Positions 7,059 through 12,283 of a DNA stretch of 12,283 nucleotides are shown here, piece by piece. The notes under the pieces are model-generated. The model was not told the origin of the DNA, did no database searches, and saw nothing but the letters and a program-made list of their open reading frames with translations. Position 1 is the first letter of the stretch. Every line of letters begins with the position of its first letter. Origin of the DNA: HXMU1420-2 sp040830545 (GTDB taxonomy: Bacteria; Pseudomonadota; Alphaproteobacteria; Rhodobacterales; Rhodobacteraceae); the NCBI GenBank assembly GCA_040830545.1, contig JBFOMB010000087.1, forward strand, positions 1 through 12,283, given 5' to 3'. The position numbers and the translations under genes were made by a program.

Positions 7059-7580
7059 CTACTCCGCCTGCATATCGACCGTGTCGCGGATGATGCGATG
7101 TTTGCCGGTCAGCAGTAGGTGAATGAGATTGTCAGTGAGCGCGATGGCCAGAATGACACCACCCGCCAGCATGACGCTTTGCGGAATCCACAGCAGCGTC
7201 TTGTCCTGTTCCTGACTGATGTCGCCAAACTTCCAGGACCAGTACACGAAGCGATTTGCGTAGTAGACGAAGTACCAGCCGATTGCTGTGCCGATGGCAA
7301 AACACCATGTCTCGATCACCCAGCGGACACGCGGACCAACGGCGTTCAGCAGGATCGAAACGCGGATATGCGAGCCACGGTTGAGTGCATGGGCGAAGGC
7401 CAGAAACGATGCGGCAGCCATGAAATAGGCGACATAGGCCGGTGCACCCGGGAAAACCTCGCCCGTCCACCGGGCCAGCATCTGGATCACGATCAGCGAC
7501 AGGATCGCAATCAGACAACAGGCGGCCAGAACGCCAGCGGCAGTGTAAAGCGTGTCCAGCACGCGGCGGAGCAGCGACAT
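7059..7580 (-). CDS. dctQ: TRAP transporter small permease subunit, DctQ family (173 aa)
   Basis: This is a small membrane protein with four hydrophobic helices. It contains the DctQ hallmark 'AAASFLAFAHALNRGSHIRVSILLNAV', that is, the A/G-x-x-hydrophobic helix followed by the 'H.rv..l' turn, near residues 54-80. The length is typical of the family. It pairs with DctM at the cytoplasmic membrane. The start ATG 7580 has GGAG seven bases upstream. It is separated from dctP by about 100 nt filled with hairpin-forming repeats, which may lower its expression relative to the binding protein. Confidence 0.94.
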   Translation of the reverse strand: MSLLRRVLDTLYTAAGVLAACCLIAILSLIVIQMLARWTGEVFPGAPAYVAYFMAAASFLAFAHALNRGSHIRVSILLNAVGPRVRWVIETWCFAIGTAIGWYFVYYANRFVYWSWKFGDISQEQDKTLLWIPQSVMLAGGVILAIALTDNLIHLLLTGKHRIIRDTVDMQAE

Positions 7581-7598
7581 ATCAGTCTCCGTAGAACG

Positions 7599-7670
7599 GG
7601 GCGGCGGAGCGTGGCGGAATTGTCGACAACTCCGTCATTTTTCGTTGACGAAAAATGGTCCCCGCCGCCC
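7599..7670. repeat. Composite palindromic repeat between dctP and dctQ
   Basis: This 99-nt gap (7581-7679) contains three nested dyads. One is a near-perfect palindrome at 7616-7633 centred on TTGTCGACAA (one mismatched pair). The second is a perfect 10-bp hairpin with arms CATTTTTCGT (7636-7645) and its complement (7648-7657) around a 2-nt loop. The third is an outer 9-bp pair, GGGCGGCGG at 7599-7607 with CCGCCGCCC at 7662-7670. Read along the - strand transcript, the CGT/ACG hairpin comes first, 22 nt after the dctP stop, then the TTGTCGACAA palindrome. The same composite occurs after the lysR gene. It probably acts in the mRNA as a partial terminator or 3' stabiliser of the dctP message; this is inference. 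Confidence 0.75.
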
Positions 7671-7679
7671 GCGCAGTGC

Positions 7680-8660
7680 TTATTTGGAGGCGTTGAACGC
7701 GTCGACGATGGCCTGACCTTCGGCACCTGCGGCTTCCAGCCACTCGGACGTCATGGTCTTGCCGATCTCCTGCAACTCGCCCTTCATGGTGTCGGAGGCA
7801 GGCGCAACCGTCATACCTCCGTCCCGCAGACCCTGCAGGGTGAAGCCGGTGTATTCCTTCGCGCGCCACGTGCCTGCGTATTCCGCGATGTCCGCGCAGG
7901 CTGTGATGACGTTCTTGTTCGCGTCGCTCACACCGCCCCAGACGTCAGAGTTCACCATGATGTAGTTGCGTGGCAGCCAGGCATCGACTTCGTAGAAATA
8001 GTTCAGCGATTCCCACACCTTGCGATCATAACCTGTGGCCCCCGAGGAGACCATGGAATCCGCAACGCCAGTCGCAAAGGCCTGGCTGATTTCAGCCGCT
8101 TCAATGGTCACCGGCAGCATGCCTGTCAGTTCGGCCAGACGTGAAGTGGCGTTGTTGTACGAGCGGAACTTGATGCCCTTCATATCCGCGACCGAGTTCA
8201 CCTCGTCCCGGAAATACAGGCCCTGCGGCGGCCACGGGACGGCGTAAAGCAGCGTCAGGTTTTGCTCTGCCAGCAGCTTTTCAATCGCAGGCTTCGCCGC
8301 GGCCCACAGCTTGTCCGCGTCGTCAAAGGACGTCGCAAGGAACGGAACCGAGTCAAAGCCAAACAGCGCGTTTTCGTTCTGGTGCCCGGACAGCAGACGC
8401 TCGCCAATCGGAACCTGACCGGTCTGGATCGCGCGTTTGATTTGCGCGCCCGGGAACAGCGAACCCGAGGGGTGCGTCACGATCTCAATATCGCCGCCAG
8501 TGCCGGTGGTCACGCATTTGGCAAATTCTGCCCCGGTCACCGAGTGGAAGTTCGACCCGGAATAGGCCATCGGCATATCCCATTTTTCGGCCATCGCGGG
8601 TGCAGCCGCGGCAGCGGTCAGCGCGGTGGCCGCCAACAGGTTCGTGATTTTCTTCAGCAT
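7680..8660 (-). CDS. dctP: TRAP transporter periplasmic substrate-binding protein, DctP family (326 aa)
   Basis: This is the extracytoplasmic solute receptor of the TRAP system. It opens with a clear Sec signal peptide (MLKK, hydrophobic core, cleavage likely after APAMA, residue 24). The mature protein shows the DctP family pattern: 'VTHPSGSLFPGAQIKRAIQTGQVPIG', 'FDSVPFLA' and 'MKGIKFRSYNN'. R166 sits at the position of the conserved arginine that usually clamps a carboxylate. The latter segment is followed by 'EAAEISQAFATGVADSMV', the usual helix after it. The substrate is therefore probably a carboxylate or amino-acid-like compound, in keeping with the epimerase/oxidase genes upstream. RBS GGGAG is 5 nt before ATG 8660. 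Confidence 0.95.
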   Translation of the reverse strand: MLKKITNLLAATALTAAAAAPAMAEKWDMPMAYSGSNFHSVTGAEFAKCVTTGTGGDIEIVTHPSGSLFPGAQIKRAIQTGQVPIGERLLSGHQNENALFGFDSVPFLATSFDDADKLWAAAKPAIEKLLAEQNLTLLYAVPWPPQGLYFRDEVNSVADMKGIKFRSYNNATSRLAELTGMLPVTIEAAEISQAFATGVADSMVSSGATGYDRKVWESLNYFYEVDAWLPRNYIMVNSDVWGGVSDANKNVITACADIAEYAGTWRAKEYTGFTLQGLRDGGMTVAPASDTMKGELQEIGKTMTSEWLEAAGAEGQAIVDAFNASK

Positions 8661-8685
8661 ATTAACTCCCTTTCTTCACGTTGAT

Positions 8686-8711
8686 CCGCCCCTGTGTCTG
8701 GGGCGGTTTTT
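8686..8711 (+). terminator. Intrinsic-terminator-shaped hairpin on the strand opposite the operon
   Basis: A 7-bp GC stem (CCGCCCC 8686-8692, GGGGCGG 8700-8706) with a 7-nt loop is followed by five T residues (8707-8711) on the + strand. All genes here run on the - strand, where the same hairpin has its A-tract before the stem and no U-tract after it. It could stop antisense transcription. In the operon mRNA it could form a 5' hairpin just upstream of the dctP RBS. The A-tract overlaps the stop codon of the flavoenzyme gene. Confidence 0.5.
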
Positions 8712-9964
8712 CACGTCACATACCGCGCCGGATCATAGGCGCGCATGTCCTGGTTCGGGGTTTTCCCCGACATCATTTGAGCCAGCAGCAACCCGGTGCG
8801 TGGGCCGCCGGTCAGGCCGATATGGTGGTGTCCAAAACCCGGATAGGCACCTTTCAGACCCGGCACCTCTCCGATCACGGGGATCGAATCCGCCGGGGCC
8901 GGTCGGTGGCCCATCCATTCTTCTTCACGCTTCCAGCTTATCCCCGGCAACGCCGCCTGCACACTTTTTTTCAACAATTCCAGCGGCGCACGCGACGGCG
9001 GTGCATCCAACCCGCCAAATTCGACAACGCCAGCAAGGCGCAACCGGCCTTCCATCGGTGTGGCCACAAACTTGCCCGAGGCGACCATGACCGGCGATTT
9101 TGGCATGACCGAAGGTTCCCAAAGTTCCAGATGGTAGCCCCGTTCACTTTCCAGCGGCACTTCAACGCCTAGCTTGCGAGCCAACCCGCCGGACCACGCG
9201 CCGGTCGCGACCAAAACAGTGTCACAAGGGACGGTTTCGCCCGCTGCGCGCACGCCGGTCACAGCGCCGTTTTCGCGAACCACATCCTCCACATCTGCTT
9301 TGATCAACCGACCGCCCTGCGCCACCACGTGGTCCGCCAGCGCGGTCACGTAGGCCCCGGGGTCCGAGATGCGGCCATGGTTGCCCAGTCGTGTCGCGAA
9401 TTTTAGATGGGGTGCAAAGGCAGGGTCATAAGCGCGGAAGGCGGGTTCGTCCAATTCGTCCCACTCAAACCCGTTTTCCCGCCGAATTTGCCACCCCAAC
9501 GCGTCACCCTCGTAGTGCGCCCGGTCATTGTAGATGAACAGATAATCCGAAGGCACAACCCAGCGTTCCGCCCCGGTGCCGCGCGCCAAGGCCTGATGAT
9601 CGGCGAGGCTGTCGCCAACAATGCCCGTGACCGCCCGAGCAGTCTCACGGGCATCATCCGCATTTGCGCGGCGCAGGTATTTGATCAGCCACGGCAGCAG
9701 GCGCGGCAGGTAGCCGTACTTCAGGAACAGTGGCTGGTTGCGGTAAAACAGCATACCGGGCGCCTTGCGGATCAGGCCGGGCATAGTGACCGGCACCATG
9801 GAGCAGCTGGCCAGCCCCCCGCCATTGCCATAGCTCGCCCCGCCGGCCGGGCCGACCCGGTCGATCAGCGTAACGCTGTGCCCCTCGCGTTGCAGCCAAA
9901 CAGCGGTCGAGACGCCCGCAATCCCGGCCCCAATGATCGCAACGTTTTTGCGTGTCTCCGTCAT
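8711..9964 (-). CDS. FAD-dependent oxidoreductase, DadA (D-amino acid dehydrogenase) family (417 aa)
   Basis: This is a flavoprotein of the DAO/DadA superfamily. The N-terminal Rossmann motif is GAGIAG (12-17), followed by the ribose-binding acidic residue D35 at the end of the second strand. 'GASYGNGGGLASC' follows, as in DadA-like dehydrogenases. The C-terminal FAD-contact segment 'FGHHHIGLTGGPRTG' lies near residues 376-391. Family members oxidise D-amino acids, hydroxyprolines, opines or N-methylated amines to the imine, passing electrons to the respiratory chain or oxygen. There is no membrane span. The start overlaps the stop of the enolase-superfamily gene (ATGA at 9961-9964), so the two enzymes are translationally coupled. 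That suits an epimerase feeding a D-specific oxidase; the pairing is inference. Confidence 0.9.
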   Translation of the reverse strand: MTETRKNVAIIGAGIAGVSTAVWLQREGHSVTLIDRVGPAGGASYGNGGGLASCSMVPVTMPGLIRKAPGMLFYRNQPLFLKYGYLPRLLPWLIKYLRRANADDARETARAVTGIVGDSLADHQALARGTGAERWVVPSDYLFIYNDRAHYEGDALGWQIRRENGFEWDELDEPAFRAYDPAFAPHLKFATRLGNHGRISDPGAYVTALADHVVAQGGRLIKADVEDVVRENGAVTGVRAAGETVPCDTVLVATGAWSGGLARKLGVEVPLESERGYHLELWEPSVMPKSPVMVASGKFVATPMEGRLRLAGVVEFGGLDAPPSRAPLELLKKSVQAALPGISWKREEEWMGHRPAPADSIPVIGEVPGLKGAYPGFGHHHIGLTGGPRTGLLLAQMMSGKTPNQDMRAYDPARYVT

Positions 9965-11145
9965 GCGCGCATTGCCTGCTGGGTTTGGCCAACGGCCAAA
10001 CGGTTCAGCTTGTCCACATCCGGACGGTTGCCCAATCCCGATCCGCTGGGCACGATCACCCGTCCTTCCTCGATCCGGAAGGGTGTCTCCAGAATATCCT
10101 CTGCCAAATAGTACGTCGCTTGATAGAATTCGCAGCCCAGATCGATCTCGGGTGTCGCCGCGATCATATGTGTGCCTGCCAGATGGGCCAGCCCGGCCTC
10201 GAACATGTCACCGCCATAGGCGCTTAGCCCATTGGTGGCGGCCATGCGGGCCACGTCCTGCGCGCGTGTCAGGCCACCGCTTTTCATGATCTTCACGCTG
10301 ACGCCGTCGCAAATTCCTTCGCGCACTGCCCGGGCCATATCCTCGGGTCCGAACACGCTTTCATCTGCTAGAAGCGGAACGTCGATGATACCCCGCAGCC
10401 GCGCCATCATCGCGAATTGATCCGCGCGGACAGGCTGTTCGATAAAATCTGGCGCAAACCGGGCAACGTCACGCACGCGGGCAGGGGCCTCTTCAATCGA
10501 CAGACCCTGGTTGTAGTCGACCCGCACGCCGAATTCGGGGAAATCCGCCCGGATCCGTTCCAGCCGCTCCATGTCAAATGCATGGGTCTTGAACCCGGTC
10601 TTCAATTTAATCAGGCCGACGCCATCCTCGCGCAACCGCTGCATCAGGTCGATGTCAGCGGCAAAATCCGGGTTTGCGATGGAACAGCTGAGCGGGATGC
10701 ACCCGCGATAACGGCCACCCAACAGCGCCCAGACCGGCAGATTGGAAATGCGGCCTGTGAGGTCCAGGAGTGCCGTTTCCAACGCCGCCTTCGCCTCGGT
10801 ACAGTGGGCCACCGCGCGGGCGGCGTCCCGTTGGATGCCCGTGCGGTCGGCAACGGTTCGCCCTATGACATGAGGTCGAATGTAGCGATCCAGCGCGGCG
10901 AGACTGGCCTCGGGCGTGCCAGTGAAGACGGACCAGCACGACGCCTCGCCCCAGCCTTCGCTGCCATCCTCGCTGCGCAGACGCAGAACGACGATTTCGC
11001 AACTGCCCTCGATCGCGCCGATCCCGTGGTCGCGGCGTGAGACGACCGGCAGGGCCAGATGCCACAAATCCATGGCAACGATTTTCTGTTCCAGATCGTT
11101 CAAGGAGGCCCCCGGGGTGTGATTGCCCATACCCTGCCAAGCCAT
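9961..11145 (-). CDS. Enolase-superfamily enzyme, muconate-cycloisomerase (MLE) subgroup (394 aa)
   Basis: This has a two-domain layout, with an alpha+beta cap (about 20-130) and a barrel. All MLE-subgroup catalytic positions are present: KLK (K180, K182) on the second barrel strand, metal ligands D210 (RVDYNQ), E236 (IEQP) and D261 (ADES), and the base K285 (SVKIMKSGG). From memory it resembles CatB-type cycloisomerases, including 'YGGDMFEAGLAHLAGTHM' near the end. The subgroup contains cycloisomerases, racemases/epimerases and dehydratases, so substrate and reaction cannot be assigned. With a D-amino-acid-type oxidase and TRAP genes following, a racemase/epimerase or hydroxyproline-type enzyme fits better than aromatic degradation. 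The start is uncertain. ATG 11145 is chosen because of GGAA nine nt upstream. ATG 11154, TTG 11160 and TTG 11103 are alternatives, and the last would give a length closest to family N-termini. It is the first gene of the operon. Confidence 0.87.
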   Translation of the reverse strand: MAWQGMGNHTPGASLNDLEQKIVAMDLWHLALPVVSRRDHGIGAIEGSCEIVVLRLRSEDGSEGWGEASCWSVFTGTPEASLAALDRYIRPHVIGRTVADRTGIQRDAARAVAHCTEAKAALETALLDLTGRISNLPVWALLGGRYRGCIPLSCSIANPDFAADIDLMQRLREDGVGLIKLKTGFKTHAFDMERLERIRADFPEFGVRVDYNQGLSIEEAPARVRDVARFAPDFIEQPVRADQFAMMARLRGIIDVPLLADESVFGPEDMARAVREGICDGVSVKIMKSGGLTRAQDVARMAATNGLSAYGGDMFEAGLAHLAGTHMIAATPEIDLGCEFYQATYYLAEDILETPFRIEEGRVIVPSGSGLGNRPDVDKLNRLAVGQTQQAMRA

Positions 11146-11154
11146 TCTTATCAT

Positions 11155-11206
11155 TTCCAATACTAATTCATTCGTCAGTCATCAGGAAAAATGATATTTG
11201 GTTCAA
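11155..11206. promoter_or_regulatory. Divergent control region with candidate LysR operator dyads
   Basis: About 50 nt separate the catabolic operon from the divergent lysR gene and must hold both promoters. There is an inverted repeat TCAT-N8-ATGA (11179-11194), which includes a T-N11-A spacing typical of LysR operators. Adjacent is a perfect 5+5 dyad ATTTG-GTT-CAAAT (11196-11208) that runs into the lysR start codon. The AT-richness contrasts with the surrounding genes. I cannot place -35/-10 boxes with confidence on either strand. The dyad over the lysR start would allow autorepression. Confidence 0.5.
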
Positions 11207-12106
11207 ATGTCCCTGCGATTCCGACAGCTACAGGCATTTCACGCCACGGTAGAAACCGGCACAGTGACCGGTGCGGCGGCGCTATTGGGGATTTCCCAGC
11301 CCGGTGTGTCGAACCTGCTGGCGCAGTTGGAACAGCACACGCGGTTCAAACTGTTCGTGCGCAGCCGTGGGCGGTTGTTGCCCACGCCCGAGGCGGATGT
11401 GCTGTTTCACGAGGTCGACATGGTGGTGCGTGGGCTGGACCATGTCAGTCAGGCCGTGCAGGACTTGCAGAACAAGCAGGCCGGGCAGTTACAGGTCGCG
11501 ACACAGCACTCGATCTCCTTCGGTTTCATGCCACGTCTGATTGCCGAATTCGCGCGGGACCGGCCCGACCTGTCGATTTCATTCCAGTCGCAATATTCGG
11601 TGAAAATACAGGAATGGGTTCGCGCCGGGTTGTTTGAGATTGGGGTATGTGAATTGCCGCTGATCCATGACGGGCTGGACGCGCGGGTGTTTCACGTCGA
11701 AACCCTGCTGGCACTGCCCGAAGACAGCGAGTTGGCTCAGCATGATGTGCTGACACCCGAACTGCTGGAAGGTGAGCCGTTTCTGGTCATGGGGCCGGAA
11801 CATATGACCCACCGACGCACACGCGAGGCGTTTCATACGGCGGGCGTGCCCTGGAACACGCGCGTCCATTCGCATCTGTTCAAAAACCTTTTGGGATTCG
11901 TGAAAGAAGGGATGGGCGTGGCGATCCTAGACCCGTTTGCACTGGACTTCGATTTCGAAGGCGGGTTCATCACACGGCCCTTTCGGCCCCGGATCATGAT
12001 CGACATGGCGGTTATTACAACCAAGGTACAGCCGCTATCCGCCGTGGGGCTGGCATTTCTGGAGCGTTTGAACACGGCACTTGCTCATTACGAAACCTCG
12101 GCTTGA
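11207..12106 (+). CDS. LysR-type transcriptional regulator (299 aa)
   Basis: This is a full-length LysR family protein. The N-terminal winged helix-turn-helix is classical: 'LRFRQLQAFHATVETGTVTGAA' with the HTH at residues 18-37 (GTVTGAAALLGISQPGVSNL), then the wing 'FKLFVRSRGRLLPTPEA'. The C-terminal two-lobed effector domain starts near residue 90 (QLQVATQHSISFGFMPRLIAEFAR). It stands divergent from the enolase-superfamily gene, the usual layout for a LysR activator of the neighbouring operon, so it most likely senses the imported substrate or a pathway intermediate. ATG 11207 is chosen as start. TTG 11198, three codons earlier, is possible, and neither has a strong RBS, which fits low expression or leaderless translation. 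Confidence 0.93.
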   Translation: MSLRFRQLQAFHATVETGTVTGAAALLGISQPGVSNLLAQLEQHTRFKLFVRSRGRLLPTPEADVLFHEVDMVVRGLDHVSQAVQDLQNKQAGQLQVATQHSISFGFMPRLIAEFARDRPDLSISFQSQYSVKIQEWVRAGLFEIGVCELPLIHDGLDARVFHVETLLALPEDSELAQHDVLTPELLEGEPFLVMGPEHMTHRRTREAFHTAGVPWNTRVHSHLFKNLLGFVKEGMGVAILDPFALDFDFEGGFITRPFRPRIMIDMAVITTKVQPLSAVGLAFLERLNTALAHYETSA

Positions 12107-12112
12107 GGCAAG

Positions 12113-12155
12113 GGCAATTCGTGGACGAATTGCCTGCAAATTGTCGACAATTTGC
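12113..12155. repeat. Twin palindrome repeat downstream of lysR
   Basis: A perfect 10-bp hairpin with arms GGCAATTCGT (12113-12122) and its complement (12125-12134) around a 2-nt loop is followed, after one base, by a perfect 20-nt palindrome (12136-12155) centred on TTGTCGACAA. It begins 6 nt after the lysR stop. Element composition, order and spacing match the dctP-dctQ gap, with different outer bases but conserved CGT/ACG and TTGTCGACAA cores. It lies between lysR and a convergent - strand gene, so a terminator role is likely. A recombination or protein-binding site is an alternative. Confidence 0.8.
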
Positions 12156-12163
12156 TTGCGCGC

Positions 12164-12283
12164 CTAGCGGCGACGCAGCAGGTAAATGTCCATGATCCAA
12201 CCGTGTTGCGCCCGTGCCTCTGCCCGCTTGGCAATGATCTGGTCGGCGATTTCGGACACAGGCCCATGCATCAGGATTTGTTG
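12164..12283 (-). CDS. C-terminal fragment of an unidentified protein (partial)
   Basis: The - strand is open from the right window edge to a TAG stop at 12164-12166, giving 39 residues. The end reads 'GWIMDIYLLRRR' and the start 'QQILMHGPVSEIADQI'. Composition and helical character look like a real protein C-terminus. The gene is convergent with lysR, with the twin palindrome between them. Most of it lies outside the window and no family is assignable. Confidence 0.6.
   Translation of the reverse strand, partial: QQILMHGPVSEIADQIIAKRAEARAQHGWIMDIYLLRRR

Noticed and set aside
7599..7670. CRISPR or phage attachment site
   Set aside because: There is no regular repeat-spacer pattern, integrase gene or tRNA. 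The structure is two short palindromes inside an operon.
7119..8144. 341-aa open frame on the + strand
   Set aside because: It lies antisense to dctQ and dctP, is rich in His, Gln, Arg and Cys with no domain, and crosses the hairpin gap. It is a shadow of high-GC codon use.
1..12283. tRNA, rRNA, insertion sequence or prophage genes
   Set aside because: No cloverleaf, rRNA-like or transposase/integrase sequence was found by reading both strands. The window is almost completely filled with ordinary protein genes.

Overview
The window looks like a chromosomal segment from a GC-rich alphaproteobacterium, most likely a Rhodobacterales/Roseobacter-type bacterium. This rests on the GC-rich third codon positions, the TRAP dicarboxylate-type transporter with its marine-style catabolic operon, and the short alphaproteobacterial palindromic repeats. 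No database search was possible, so the taxon is an inference.

The left block (about 1-4227, + strand) is a tight four-gene operon. It encodes a 688-aa dynamin-like GTPase, a second shorter GTPase with a dynamin-like P-loop, a 125-aa protein that reads like a Roadblock/LC7 (MglB-type) domain, and a 269-aa protein of no recognised family. The first two genes are 15 nt apart, and genes 2-3 and 3-4 overlap by ATGA, so the four products are probably made together and may form one membrane-associated GTPase machine. This is the part of the window most likely to be an undescribed system. The left edge also carries the possible tail of an upstream gene.

Between the two blocks (4228-4348) lies a pair of inverted 27-nt repeats, 24 of 27 positions matching, where the left operon and the right operon converge.

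The right block (4349-11154, - strand) is read from right to left and is one catabolic operon of seven genes: a muconate-cycloisomerase-like enolase-superfamily enzyme, a DadA-type FAD oxidoreductase, the three TRAP transporter genes (dctP, dctQ, dctM), a BASS-type membrane transporter and a MaoC-like hot-dog protein. A LysR-type regulator (11207-12106, + strand) is divergent from it across a roughly 50-nt control region. A coherent reading is uptake of a small carboxylate or amino-acid-like substrate by TRAP, epimerisation or ring/proton chemistry by the enolase-superfamily enzyme, and oxidation by the flavoenzyme, with LysR sensing the substrate or an intermediate. The substrate cannot be named from sequence.

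Two intergenic sites, one between dctP and dctQ and one just after lysR, carry the same composite of two adjacent palindromes in the same order relative to the upstream gene, so they are copies of one repeat family. The right edge holds the 3' end of an unidentified - strand gene.
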